From Prochilodus magdalenae (lineage: Eukaryota; Chordata; Actinopteri; Characiformes; Prochilodontidae): DNA of 64,000 nt. Shown one piece after another: positions 1 to 11,565 of the stretch; positions within the stretch are counted from its first letter, which is position 1; the number at the start of each line of letters is the position of its first letter. The stretch lies in NCBI GenBank assembly GCA_024036415.1, contig JAMWET010006969.1, forward strand, positions 1 through 64,000, read 5' to 3'. Made by a program: the position numbers and the translations under genes. The notes under the pieces were generated by a model. The model made no database searches. It was not told the DNA's origin and was given only the letters and a program-made list of their open reading frames with translations.

Positions 1-270
1 AGTTTGTAAGTAGCAATAGAATGGAATGTGATGGTGCTAGGGAAAGAAGTAGGTAAGCAGCTGGCCAGCTGAACATAGTCAAAGGCCACTCTTTATCTCT
101 TCTCATCTTTCGAATCTCCACACCACCTGCAGAGAGGGAGACGCAGGATCTACACCTATCGCACGCCCATACGAATTCTAATATATTACACACTTAATCT
201 ATGTTGGCTCCAAAATTCGCTAAAACCCTATTATGACTTCTTTTCGTCAATAAAGAATCTACAGTTATTT
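1..270. repeat. Tail of a preceding higher-order cassette
   Basis: This stretch holds the pieces that follow the array in the next cassette, in the same order: a GGCCAGCTG block near 61, CAGAGAGGGAGA near 130, then TTATGACTTCTTTTCGTCAATAAAG before the next leader (second copy near 1281-1306). The window therefore opens inside the tail of a cassette whose array lies further left. No coding potential is apparent. Confidence 0.6.
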
Positions 271-1262
271 TTGCTCACAATCACGAGTTCATATCCACCT
301 TTATCTCACACAAGCCTTGTTTCCTCCTTTTATCTTTTCCTTTCTTCTCACTTATCTATTTACCCTTGCAATACTCCACTAAACTTCTCCACTTCTCTAG
401 CAATCAAAACGTCCATTTTTTGGGGGCTCATGAATGTTATCCGATCCCCCCGAAAGAGGCTCTAGAGGCTCATAGATGATTATTATCAAAAAACCTAGTC
501 GTTAGCCACTAGTCCCCCCGAAAGAGGCTCATAGATGTTATTTCAAAAAGCTAGTCCTCATTTTCTGAGGCTCATGGATGTTAGCCACTAGTCCCCCCGA
601 AAGAGGCTCATAGATGTTATTTCAAAAAGCTAGTCCTCATTTTCTGAGGCTCATGGATGTTAGCCACTAGTCCCCCCGAAAGAGGCTCATATTTGTTATT
701 TCAAAAAGCTAGTCCTCATTTTCTGAGGCTCATGGATGTTAGCCACTAGTCCCCCCAAAAGAGGCTCATAAATGTTATTTCAAAAAGCTAGTCCTCATTT
801 TCTGAGGCTCATGGATGTTAGCCACTAGTCCCCCCGAAAGAGGCTCATAGATGTTATTTCAAAAAGCTAGTCCTCATTTTCTGAGGCTCATGGATGTTAG
901 CCACTAGTCCCCCCGAAAGAGGCTCATAGATGTTATTTCAAACAGCTAGTCCTCATTTTCTGAGGCTCATGGATGTTATCTTAACAATTAACCAAAATGT
1001 CCCCCAAAAAGGCTCATACATTTTAACAATTACAAAACAAAATCTTTCCTTATATTGTCAACAGCAACACACGCGTATACATATATATACACGCGTATAC
1101 AGGTTAGGCACTGGCCAGCTGCCTAATCATCAACCCCCCCCGAATGTCTTTTTTACAACTGCAGAGAGGGAGAGACAGGCAAGAATCTAACACCCAGTGC
1201 GCAACAGCACAATACGTAATTCAATATGATTACACTCATTATCTAATTATTGTCTCCATAAT
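271..1262. repeat. Higher-order repeat cassette A
   Basis: The cassette consists of a leader of about 190 bp (271-464), a 79-bp array (465-975) and a tail (976-1262). The leader shares the TTTCCTCCTTTTATCTTT block and the sequence before GGGGGCTCATG with cassettes B and C. The tail contains the conserved CTTAACAATTAACC and GGCTCATACATTTTAAC blocks, an (AT)-rich patch flanked by two ACGCGTATAC motifs, and a C8 run. It is more diverged from B than B is from C. Confidence 0.75.
465..975. repeat. 79-bp tandem array, about 6 units
   Basis: The block TTAGCCACTAGTCCCCCC recurs at 502, 581, 660, 739, 818 and 897, an exact 79-bp period with only occasional substitutions (AGATG/ATTTG/AAATG). Each unit is itself a diverged dimer: GAGGCTCATRGATGTTA occurs twice per unit, spaced 43 and 36 bp apart. 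The array starts and ends with half units. Short in-frame ATGs here are a consequence of the repeat. Confidence 0.95.
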
Positions 1263-2104
1263 AGTTCTCTAAACACCTAATTATGATTTCTTCATCAATA
1301 AAGAAATACTCAGTATGTTATACTCTAAGGACATCACAAATCATCCTACACTATCATCACCCACAAGCCATATTTCCTCCTTTTATCTTTTTCCTTATCT
1401 TCTCACTTATCTAGTTTACCCTTGCAAATACTCACTAAACTCTCCACTTCTCTACAAAGTCACAAAACGTCCATTTTTGGGGGCTCATGGATGTTAGCCA
1501 CTAGTCCCCCCGAAAGAGGCTCATATTTGTTATTTCAAAAAGCTAGTCCTCATTTTCTGAGGCTCATGGATGTTAGCCACTAGTCCCCCCGAAAGAGGCT
1601 CATATTTGTTATTTCAAAAAGCTAGTCCTCATTTTCTGAGGCTCATGGATGTTAGCCACTAGTCCCCCCGAAAGAGGCTCATATTTGTTATTTCAAAAAG
1701 CTAGTCCTCATTTTCTGAGGCTCATGGATGTTAGCCACTAGTCCCCCCGAAAGAGGCTCATATTTGTTATTTCAAAAAGCTAGTCCTCATTTTCTGAGGC
1801 TCATGGATGTTAGCCACTAGTCCCCCCAAAAGAGGCTCATAAATGTTATTTCAAACAGCTAGTCCTCATTTTCTGAGGCTCATGGATGTTAGCCACTAGT
1901 CCTCCCGATGAGGCTCATAGATGTTATTTCAAACAGCTAGTCCTCATTTTCTGAGGCTCATGGATGTTATCTTAACAATTAACCAAAATGTCCCCCAAAA
2001 AGGCTCATACATTTTAACAATTACAAAACAAAATCTTTCCTTATATTGTCAACAGCAACACACGCGTATACAGGTTAGGCACTGGCCAGCTGCCTAATCC
2101 TCAA
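1263..2104. repeat. Higher-order repeat cassette B
   Basis: Same order as cassette A: leader 1263-1479, 79-bp array 1480-1968, tail 1969-2104. The leader is almost identical to that of cassette C at an offset of 839 bp (compare 1315 with 2154), so the B-C duplication is recent. The tail lacks the second ACGCGTATAC motif and most of the C-rich part of cassette A. Confidence 0.9.
1480..1968. repeat. 79-bp tandem array, about 6 units
   Basis: Units start at 1494, 1573, 1652, 1731, 1810 and 1889. The first four carry the ATTTG variant, the fifth the AAATG variant, and the last has a damaged CCTCCCGATG junction. Terminal units are thus the most diverged, as expected for unequal exchange. Confidence 0.95.
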
Positions 2105-2745
2105 GCTCTAAACACCTAATTATGATTTCTTTATCAATAAAGAAATACTCAGTATGTTATGCTCTAAGGACATCACAAATCATCCTACACTATCATCACC
2201 CACAAGCCATATTTCCTCCTTTTATATTTTTCCTTATCTTCTCACTTATCTAGTTTACCCTTGCAAATACTCACTAAACTCTCCACTTCTCTACAAAGTC
2301 ACAAAACGTCCATTTTTGGGGGCTCATGGATGTTAGCCACTAGTCCCCCCGAAAGAGGCTCATAGATGTTATTTCAAAAAGCTAGTCCTCATTTTCTGAG
2401 GCTCATGGATGTTAGCCACTAGTCCCCCCGAAAGAGGCTCATAGATGTTATTTCAAAAAGCTAGTCCTCATTTTCTGAGGCTCATGGATGTTAGCCACTA
2501 GTCCCCCCAAAAGAGGCTCATAGATGTTATTTCAAAAAGCTAGTCCTCATTTTCTGAGGCTCATGGATGTTAGCCACTAGTCCCCCCGAAAGAGGCTCAT
2601 AGATGTTATTTCAAACAGCTAGTCCTCATTTTCTGAGGCTCATGGGTGTTATCTTAACAATTAACCAAAATGTCCCCCAAAAAGGCTCATACATTTTAAC
2701 AATTACAAAACAAAATCTTTCCTTATATTCTCAGCAACAACCCCC
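2105..2745. repeat. Higher-order repeat cassette C
   Basis: Leader 2105-2317, array 2318-2650 and tail 2651-2745. It is shorter than A and B because the array has about four units. The tail shares the CTTAACAATTAACC and ACAATTACAAAACAAAATC blocks and then diverges into unique sequence near 2745, which is the right edge of the satellite. Confidence 0.9.
2318..2650. repeat. 79-bp tandem array, about 4 units
   Basis: Units start at 2333, 2412, 2491 and 2570, mostly of the ATAGATG variant. The last half-unit reads GGCTCATGGGTG, as in cassettes A and B where the array gives way to the tail. Confidence 0.95.
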
Positions 2746-2995
2746 TATGCCTATTCTTAAAAAAAAAACATTTGGGAACACAAAGGGTCACTCAAACAGG
2801 CTCCCCCACACACAAAAAGCAGCGCGCTATATATATATATATAAATTAAATAAACCGGCCGTTGCAGGCCTCCTACCTGAATTCAGATGTTTCAGAGTAC
2901 TGAGAAGGTGCAGGAGGAGGAGAAATGGACGGCGCCTCTCTGACGGCCCAAGACCTGAGGTGCGAGAGAGAGAAGGTTCTGGGGAGAGAGAATTT
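2746..2995. other. Spacer, no gene seen
   Basis: This holds an A-run, a short (TA)n at about 2829-2843 and a purine-rich stretch (GGAGGAGGAGAAATGG, GAGAGAGAGAAGG). Nothing coding or family-like was recognised. Confidence 0.4.
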
Positions 2996-3446
2996 ATTAG
3001 ATTAGATTAGATTAGATTCAACTTTGTCATTGTGCAGAGTACAGGTACAGAGCCAATGAAATGCAGTTAGCATCTAACCAGAAGTGCAAGTACCTCTACA
3101 TAAAGAGCCGAATAATAATAAATATATACATATATAAGCATATCTATATACATATATAAGAATGTATAGAGCAGCATTTACAATGAATGTTTCCACTGTA
3201 AGAGTAGTGCAAGTAGACAGTATGTACACAATGAAAATAAATGAGGTAGAGATAATATAAGAACAGTATGTAAACATGAGTATACGGTAGGCTTGGTGAT
3301 GAATAAAGTGCAGTAACAGTACAGAAGGTGCAAAGATGCAGTAGAGGGACTGCAATGTAAATTAAAGTGTCCGTGCAGCGTTCATGAGACACACAGCCTC
3401 ATGAAAATAACTGTTCTTAAGTCTGCTGGTGCGGGAGCGGAGGCTG
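2996..3446 (-). mobile_element. 5'-truncated LINE tail (same family as 13.2-15.6 kb)
   Basis: Reading on the minus strand, this matches the last 460 bp of the LINE at 13.2-15.6 kb. It covers the end of the ORF (AGCCTCCGCTCCCGC, AAGAGCAG), the 3' UTR and the terminal (TCTAA)n pentanucleotide tail, seen here as ATTAG repeats at 2996-3018. Homology stops at 3446, the usual 5' truncation of LINEs. The overlapping short ORFs are UTR noise. Confidence 0.9.
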
Positions 3447-3467
3447 ATGATGGATACTAATGGATAC

Positions 3468-4065
3468 TGTGGATTTAAAGGAGTTTCTCACCTGTATGTT
3501 ACAGCATGCCGGCAGCCTGCCACAAGTTGAAGGACCCGAGCCCCGAGTTCTGCTGGGATATGTAGTCTGGGGGGTGGGATCACAATTGGATTGTTCCATT
3601 TCCCATGCCAAACGGGCGGGGGGCGGGGGGCGGGGGGCGGGGGGGGGGGGGGGGGGGGAGGGGCAGGGTATATGGCTTCTTTGGAAAGGTTAAGGGTGAA
3701 TGTTTCCAGTTTTAAACTTACCTGTAACGTACCTGTAGTTGGGCTAATCCAGCATCTTAATGGCTATTTAAATAGCAGACTGCAGCCATTTTGGAGAAGG
3801 TTGGCTTGGTAGATGCATCTGTTTTTAAAGAAATGCTATGTTTGAAAACCTGTTGGATATCTTTGTATTCACTTGTTTAGTTAATTTTTTTTTTTTCTTC
3901 TTCTTTTCTTTTAGTTTCTGGGTTTTTCCCCATTTGATTATTTTTTTTATTTTTTTTTTTTAATCCACTACACCTGAAAACTTGGACACAATAAACCACC
4001 TGGCATTTTCACTTCCAGTTTTTTTTTAGTTTTTATTCCAATCGGCACTCAGCTATCCTGCAACA
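3468..4065 (+). mobile_element. Solo-LTR copy 1, 5'-truncated
   Basis: This matches the complete LTR at 25567-26498 from about its position 270 to its end. Shared blocks are TTACAGCATGCCGGCAGCC, GGACCCGAGCCCC, TATTTAAATAGCAGAC and AATAAACCACCTGGC near the 3' end, and it ends TCCTGCAACA at 4065. Its 5' part is missing and abuts the LINE tail. It carries an expanded poly-G tract (3613-3666) where the complete copy has eight Gs. Confidence 0.85.
3613..3666. repeat. Poly-G expansion with G-quadruplex potential
   Basis: About 50 bp consist almost only of G with four interspersed C and one A. It contains many runs of four or more Gs on the plus strand, enough for several quadruplexes. It lies inside the LTR at a site where the other copies have a short G run. 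Confidence 0.85.
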
Positions 4066-4213
4066 CTTGGTTTATTCACTGATACGCTCGGTCTGTGTGG
4101 ACCTAAGTCAACTTTTGCCAACGTGAAGTCAACAAAATCTGTCTGAATCTACCATTCTATTTACTCTTGTCTTTCTCATCTCGTCTTTTCCTCTGACTGC
4201 TCATCCGTTCCAA

Positions 4214-4290
4214 GTCCCGCCCCCCTACCAATCAGAAGTACAGAAGGCAAACTAACAACTAAACCAACCAATAGAAATATAAATAAGGCC
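4214..4290 (+). promoter_or_regulatory. Candidate core promoter (GC box, 2 CCAAT, TATA)
   Basis: A GC-box-like CCCGCCCCCC lies at 4216-4225, CCAAT at 4228-4232 and 4268-4272, and TATAAATA at 4278-4285. A start site would fall near 4310, about 80 bp before the ATG at 4390. The second CCAAT is unusually close to the TATA box, so only one may be used. This is inferred from motifs alone. Confidence 0.4.
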
Positions 4291-4389
4291 CAAACTCAAG
4301 CTTGACTGAAAACGCACAATGACCACAGAAGCACAGAAAACGCTTCAAAATAAAAGTACCTTTAAATTATTTTAATACTACTAATCAAC

Positions 4390-4584
4390 ATGAAGTGCTG
4401 TCTGTTTTTAACATTTTATTCACATTTACCGGTAAAACAGAAACTTTTCGATTTTTCAATTATTATGTTTAAAGTTCGGGCCACAAATCAGAAAAGTGGA
4501 TATGTCAATTATGCAGTAGAAGTGTCTGGTGAAAAAAGAGAACTGCATCAGATTTTTTTTTCTGGGAAGTTTGATGAAAATTGA
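4390..4584 (+). CDS. Short ORF (64 codons) below a promoter-like patch
   Basis: The ORF begins with ATG, ends with TGA at 4582-4584 and encodes a 64-residue peptide with no recognised domain. The first 20 residues are hydrophobic (CCLFLTF) and could be a weak signal sequence, and the rest is mixed charged and polar. Support is only its position below the CCAAT/TATA patch. It may be a broken remnant or chance. No splice signals were evaluated. Confidence 0.2.
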   Translation: MKCCLFLTFYSHLPVKQKLFDFSIIMFKVRATNQKSGYVNYAVEVSGEKRELHQIFFSGKFDEN

Positions 4585-4789
4585 ATTGAAAAGATTGAAG
4601 ATTATAATTAAATATAAATAAAATCAGTCATGAATCAATCTGTCCTGACAAATGCATTAACAGCAAGTGGCATTAAGTGCTACACTTCCAAAATGTCTTC
4701 AATTTCAAGAATGTAATGATCAGAATACTTCAAAATAATACATCACCTTGAAAGTGAAATTGTATTTAGCTTCCTGGAATCTGTCAACA

Positions 4790-7700
4790 TCTCTCACACA
4801 CTGTACACACACCACACATGCTGTACACACCCCACTCACTACACACACTCCACTCACACCCCACAAACTATACACACTTCACTCACACCCCACACATTAT
4901 ACACACCCTATTCACACCACACACACTGTACACACCACACTCACACCTCACACACTGTACACACCCCACTCTCACCTCACACACTGTACACACCCCACTC
5001 ACACCACACACACTATACACACTCCACTCACACCCCACACACTATACACACCCCACTCTCACCTCACACACCTACAGACACTCCACTCACACCCCACACA
5101 CTGCACACACCCCACACACTGTACACACTCCACTCACACCCCACACACTATACACACCCCACTCACACCACACACACTGTACACACCCCACTCACACCCC
5201 ACACACTTCACTCACACTCCACTCAAACCACACTGTACACACACCACACACACCCCACACACTGTTCACACCACACTCTCACCTCACACACTGTACACAC
5301 CCCACTCACACCTCACACACTGTACACACCCCACTCACACCCCACACACTATACACACTCCACTCACACCCCACACACTATACACACTCCACTCACACCC
5401 CACACACTATACACACCCCACTCACACCTCACACACTGTACACACCCCACTCACACCCCACACACTATACACACTCCACTCACACCCCACACACTGTACA
5501 CACCCCACACACTATACACACCCCACTCACACCACACACACTGTACACACCCCACTCACACCCCACACACTGTACACACCCCACTCACACCTCACACACT
5601 GTACACACCCCACTCACACCCCACACACTATACACACTCCACTCACACCCCACACACTGTACACACCCCACTCACACCTCACACACTACACACCACACAC
5701 ACACCACACACACACACCACACACACCACACACACACTTTACACACTCCACTCACACCCCACACACTGTACACACCCCACTCACACCTCACACACTGTAC
5801 ACACCCCACTCTCACCCCACACACTGTACACACCCCACTCACACCACACACACTATACACACTCCACTCACACCCCACACACTATACACACTCCACTCAC
5901 ACCCCACACACTATACAACACACCACACACACCCCACACACACTATACACACTCCACACACACCCCACACACTCTACACACACCACACACACCCCACACA
6001 CTTTGCACACTCTACTCACACCTCACACACTTTACACACCCCACTCATACCCCACACACTTTACACACCCCACTAACACCACACTGTACACACACTACAC
6101 ACACTGCTCACACCCCACACACTGCACACACCCCACACACTATACACACTCCACTCACACCCCACACACTATACACACCCCACTCACACCTCACACACTG
6201 TACACACCCCACTCACACCACACACACTCCACACACACCACACACACACACACTCACAACACACAAACACACCAACACACACTCAACACCACCCACAACC
6301 ACACACATCACACCACACACTATACCTCACACACTCACACACACACACACATACACACACACACACACTCACAGACACACACACACACACACTCACACAT
6401 TGTCAACTAACTCACACAAGCCACTCACATTCGTTCACACACACACAGTTACACTCATACACACCACACCAAGTACACACTTCACTCACACCCCACACAC
6501 ACCACACACACCACACACACTCCACGTACACCCCACTCACACACCTACACACACCCCACACCCATAGACACATCACACTACACCACAGACACACACCACA
6601 CACTGTACACACCCCACTCACACACACACACACTACACATACCTTGGAAAACCACTCACCCATACACACACACACTATACACACGTTCACACACACACAG
6701 CTCACTCACCACCATACACACACAGTCTCACACACACCACACACACACATTCACTCACACCACACACACACTGGACACACCCCACTCACACCACACACAC
6801 AAAACACACCCCACTCACACCACACACACCAAACACACCACACACACTCAACACACACCACACACCCCACACACACAACACACACTGTACACACCCCACT
6901 CACACGACACACACACACTATACACACTCCACTCACACCCCACACACTATACACACACCACTCACACCTCACACACTGTACACACACTATACACACCCCA
7001 CTCACACCACACACTGTACACACCCCACTCACACCACACACACTGTACACACCCCACTCACACCACACACACTGTACACACCCCACTCACACCTCACACA
7101 CTGTATACATCCCACTCTCACCCCACACACTACAGACACTCCACTCACACCCCACACACTGTACACACACCCTACTCACGCCTCACACACTGTACACACC
7201 ACACTCACACCTCACACACTCCACACACTCTACACACCACACACACACCACACACACAGAACACACACACACACACACACACACCACACACACCATACAC
7301 ACTTTACTCACACCCCAGACATTATACACACCCCACTCACACCCCACACACTGTACACATCTTACTCACACCACACACACTTTACACAGCCCACTCACAC
7401 CCCACACACTATACTAACTCCACTCACACCCAACACACTATACACACTCCACTCACACCCCACACACACTATACACACGTTACACACACACCACACACAC
7501 ACACACTACACCCACCTCACACACCTGTACACACCCCACTCACACCCCACACACTATACACACCCCACTCAAACCCCACACACACTATACACACACACTC
7601 ACACCACACACACTGTACACACCACACACACTGCACACACCACACACACACACTGCACACACCACACACACCCACACACACTACACACACCACACACACT

Positions 7701-8318
7701 CACACACACACACATACACACACTGTACACACACACACTCACACCACACACACAAACACACACACACACTACACCCCCACTCACACACTACACACACACT
7801 GTTACACACCCACTCACACTCACACACTGTACGCACCCCACTCACACCCACACTGTATACACACACTCCACACACCCACACACACTATACACACACCCCC
7901 CTCACACCCCACACACTGTACACACACCCCACTCACACCCCACACACTGTACACACCCACTCACACCCCCACACACACCACACACACCACACACACCACA
8001 CTCCCCCCACACACACTGTACACACTCCACTCACACCCCACACACTATACACACTCCACTCACACCCCACACACTATACACATTATACACAACCCACTCA
8101 CACCCCACACACTGTACACACCCCACTCACACACCACACACACTGTACACACCACACACACACCCCACACACACACACTGTACTCACCACACTCACACAC
8201 TATACACACACACACTTACACACTCCACCCCTCACACCACACACACTATACACACCCACACACACACACACACCACACACTACACACACACCCCACACTG
8301 TACACAACACACTCACAC

Positions 8319-8349
<31 letters not shown>

Positions 8350-9060
8350 CCACCCACACACTGTACACACCCCACTCACACCACACACACAATACACACA
8401 ACTCACACACCACACACACTGTACACTCTACACTCACACCCCACACACTATACACACTCCACTCTCACACCACACACGGTACACACCACACTCACACCAC
8501 ACACACTACACACACGCAACACACACCCACTCACACACCACACTCACACACTCCACTCACACCACACACACTCTACACAACCCACTCACACCTCACACAC
8601 TATACACACCACACTCACACCACACACACTGTACACACTCCACTCACACCCCACACACTATACACACTTCACTCACACCCCGCACATTATACACACCCCA
8701 CTCACACCTCACACACTGTACACCCCCTCCACAAACTACAGACACTCCACTCAAACCTCACACACTGTACACACCACACTCACTGTACACACTCCACTCA
8801 CACTATACACACTGTACACACCCCACTCTCTCCCCACACACTATACACACACCCCACTCTCACCTCACACACTGTACACACCCCACTCACACCACACACA
8901 CTCTACACACTTCACTCACACCCCACACACTATACACACCCCACTCATACCTCACACACTGTACACACCCCACTCTCACCCCACACACTTACACCCCACA
9001 CACTGTACACACCCCACTTACACCTTAAACCACAGTCCACACTCACACCTCACACACCAC
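4790..9060. repeat. CA-rich minisatellite, about 30-bp unit, 4.3 kb
   Basis: The core unit is ACTCACACCCCACACACTGTACACACCCC (variants CTATAC/CTGTAC, CCTCAC/CCCCAC), about 30 bp, repeated well over 100 times. The plus strand is almost free of G except in CTGTAC. The centre (about 5690-5740 and 6230-6470) and the right half (7230-8500) break into plain (CA)n and shortened units. Because 30 is a multiple of three, the array gives long open frames of H/T/P on the plus strand and C/V/G/W on the minus strand. These are not credible genes. Confidence 0.95.
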
Positions 9061-9292
9061 ACATCTCGCACTTAACACAATGTACCCCAAGCATACCCCA
9101 CACTTCACACACAAACATCACATCACAAACCACATAGCTCACATATCATACACCATGCATTTCACACTCAACCAAACACAAATTTTCACCTCACACTACT
9201 CTCCACACACAGACCACACATCTCACACGTCACACGATTGTCAACGTTCTTTTACAAGCCAACTTAAAGTTCGTTCACGAACTTTCCCTTTC
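9061..9292. repeat. Diverged end of the minisatellite
   Basis: CACAC-containing sequence gradually loses the 30-bp period (CACATCTCGCAC, CATATCATACACC). The last 60 bp are unique. No gene was seen. Confidence 0.5.
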
Positions 9293-9294
9293 TA

Positions 9295-9343
<49 letters not shown>
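9293..9343. repeat. (ATT)n microsatellite
   Basis: About 16 uninterrupted copies of the trinucleotide. It directly precedes the dispersed-repeat-like block that begins CCGCGCTCAAAATTT. Confidence 0.95.
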
Positions 9344-9576
9344 CGCGCTCAAAATTTAAACAGTATCTCCTCCCACAGTTTTCAAGCTACAGCCACCAAA
9401 CTTGGCAGGATCGTAGATCCTATACCCGAATAGTGTGCTTGTGCTTTTTGAAGCGATCCGATCTACGGTTTTCCGACGGAATCCGATCAACGGCCGTTTT
9501 TTTTCCCATAGGGAATGACTAGGATCCCCTTCAACATGTTACAGCTCAGTGCAATCCATGTACTACACAGGCCACA

Positions 9577-9577
<1 letters not shown>
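9344..9577. repeat. Dispersed repeat fragment between two satellite arrays
   Basis: This is non-satellite sequence with a TTATTATT run followed by CTCAAAATTTAAACAG and CTCCCACAGTTTTCAAGC. The arrangement resembles a dispersed repeat end seen in many fish and frog genomes (from memory). The family name is uncertain. It separates the main minisatellite from the second array. Confidence 0.4.
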
Positions 9578-9608
<31 letters not shown>

Positions 9609-10102
9609 GTTACACACACACATACACACACCCTATATACACACCCACACTACACCCACACACACATTACCCACACACACCACACACACTACACACACAC
9701 ACACACTCCGACCTCCTCACACAAAACACTACACACTACATTCTCCACATCAGACACACACACTGTACACACTCCACTCACACTATACACACCACACTCA
9801 CACCACACACACTGTACACACTCCACTCACACTATACACACTCCACTCACACCCCACACACTATACACACTCCACTCACACCCCACACACTATACACACT
9901 TCACTCACACCTCACACATTATACACACCCCACTCATACCTCACACACTAGACACTCCACTCACACCCCACACACTGTACACACCCCACTCTCACCCCAC
10001 ACACTACAGACACTCCACTCACTGTACACATCCCTCTCTCACCCCACACACTACAGACACTTCACTCACACCCCACACACTGTACACACCCCACTCACAC
10101 CC
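9578..10102. repeat. Second CA-rich minisatellite array
   Basis: It starts with (CA)n at 9578-9608 and then the same 30-bp unit as at 4.8-9 kb (CACTCCACTCACACCCCACA). It ends sharply at 10102 in unique AT-rich DNA. The identical unit on both sides of 9.06-9.58 kb suggests one array split by other DNA. Confidence 0.9.
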
Positions 10103-10369
10103 ATTTGCAAGTTCTTACTATAACTTTATATTTTAACTCAATTAAACAATTCTATTATGTAATGGAAATTCTAGTAAACATATAAAGCATTTAATATTAA
10201 AACATTCATGCTGGAACCTTAATATGGCAAAAGGAACCATGAACCATTTGCACACCTGTACAGATGTTCTCTTTCTGTAAATATTCAGGTCATCTGTAAC
10301 TTTCTATATATAATATTTTTCAACTAAATCTGTTTCACATCTCTCAGCTTCTTCAGCTTTTTATTACCT
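10103..10369. other. AT-rich spacer
   Basis: AT-rich sequence with no ORF, repeat or signal that I recognise. Confidence 0.4.
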
Positions 10370-10562
10370 TTAGTACTTTTTACTTTTTTTATTTATCCCC
10401 TACCCTATTTATTGTTTAGTGTAATTTTCCTTTAGTTTAATACTGTAAATAATCTGTGTTCTGTGTTTTTGTTACTTGTCATACGTGTTGCTCTCACCAA
10501 GACAAATTCCTTGTATGTGTAACATACTTGGTGAAATAAAGAGATTCTGATTCTGATTCTGA
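10370..10562 (+). mobile_element. LINE 3' UTR/tail with (TGATTC)n
   Basis: The stretch AATTCCTTGTATGTGTAACA, then ACTTGG, AATAAAG and three copies of a GATTCT hexamer is the typical 3' end of a fish non-LTR element. It is truncated at the 5' side and joins the LTR fragment at 10563. Confidence 0.75.
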
Positions 10563-10836
10563 TGAAACCTGCTTGTCCCCCTGCTTAGCATGGGAAATGG
10601 AATAACCCAATTGCAGTGCAACCTCCAGGCTACATATCCCATCAAACCCATGGGCTCGGGTCCTTTGGCTTGTAGCAGGCTGCTGGCATGCTGGGACTAC
10701 CAGGTAAGTCAACGCCTTTCAAACACACATTAACACGGTTATTTCAGAAAAGTGCTAAAATGGTGTGTTTGACCGGCGCCGCTGCAGCCATGTGGGTATG
10801 AATACAATGAGTCTTTAAAACTATGGGGGTTGTAAT

Positions 10837-11533
10837 AGTGTGTGGCCCACAGCCCCTGCATGCTGCAGAAGTGGTATGTCACACACTATGAGTAGTGTCG
10901 GGCGAGAGGTCTAAGGGCCTGGAAAAAGTTGGTCGGCACGAGGACTAAGGTGTTTCTCCTTCACCTTTTTATTTATACAAGACAGACAGCTATTTACATA
11001 TTTACAGGCACGTACACTAAACGAAAAACAAAACGACATAAACAAAACTCCATATACAGAGATAAGCAGATCGACTGACTAAAAGTCATAAAGAGCTTGC
11101 ATTCCACACTTTAGCCTCTTGGTCTGAGCAAAAAGGATTCCCTTTATACATGTTGCACCCTGTTATATTCGATTAGCCCCGCCCCCAGAATATACCATTA
11201 TTACTTTGGGTAAAACAAGGACAATGAATATAAAATCGTTTTAAGTGCAACAAGCAATTATCCAATAATCGGTTAATCAATACCTCTTACAAGTCATAAC
11301 CTTGTTGTGATTGAACTCATTACACACTGTGCACTCATCTACATGCATAATCAACCTTGTATAATTTCTGTGCCCTGCTCCCCTTCTGCAGAGGTTAGCC
11401 TAGCCCAAGTAAGTAAAAGCCTGAGTTTCGACCTCATTACTCTTTTACACCAAATGGGTAAAGACTAGTCACAGGTGAGTATATACATCTTATACCATGC
11501 ACTGGTGATGTGTGGCTCTACATCATCACAGGG
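10837..11533 (-). mobile_element. Unidentified 0.7-kb insertion in LTR copy 2
   Basis: Pentamers GTAAT at 10832-10836 and 11534-11538 bracket the segment and may be a target-site duplication. Read on the minus strand it begins CCCTGTGATGATGTAG and ends GGCCACACACT, has a TATAAG-type box near the start and AATAAA (plus-strand positions 10968-10973) near the end. That layout would suit another solo LTR, but no second copy is present here to define the ends. No ORF is apparent. Confidence 0.4.
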
Positions 11534-11565
11534 GTAATCTGTGTTTTTGTTCCCCCATGATCCAT

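Noticed and set aside
1315..2336. Two nearly identical 60-residue ORFs in the cassette leaders
   Set aside because: Their similarity comes from cassette duplication; no domain, and cassette A lacks the frame.
465..2650. Regularly spaced repeats resembling a CRISPR array
   Set aside because: The units are contiguous 79-bp tandem repeats without unique spacers, in a eukaryotic context.
3144..3392. Minus-strand Tyr/Leu-rich ORFs at 3.1-3.4 kb and plus-strand ones at 15.2-15.5 kb
   Set aside because: They lie in the LINE 3' UTR, occur in both copies because of shared descent, and have no domain.
4748..7417. Long open frames of His/Thr/Pro (442, 530 and 257 residues) and Cys/Val-rich minus-strand frames
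   Set aside because: They follow the 30-bp minisatellite period exactly; all frames are open because the unit lacks stop triplets.
4790..10102. Telomere or subtelomere signature
   Set aside because: No TTAGGG/CCCTAA arrays; the repeat is CA-rich minisatellite.
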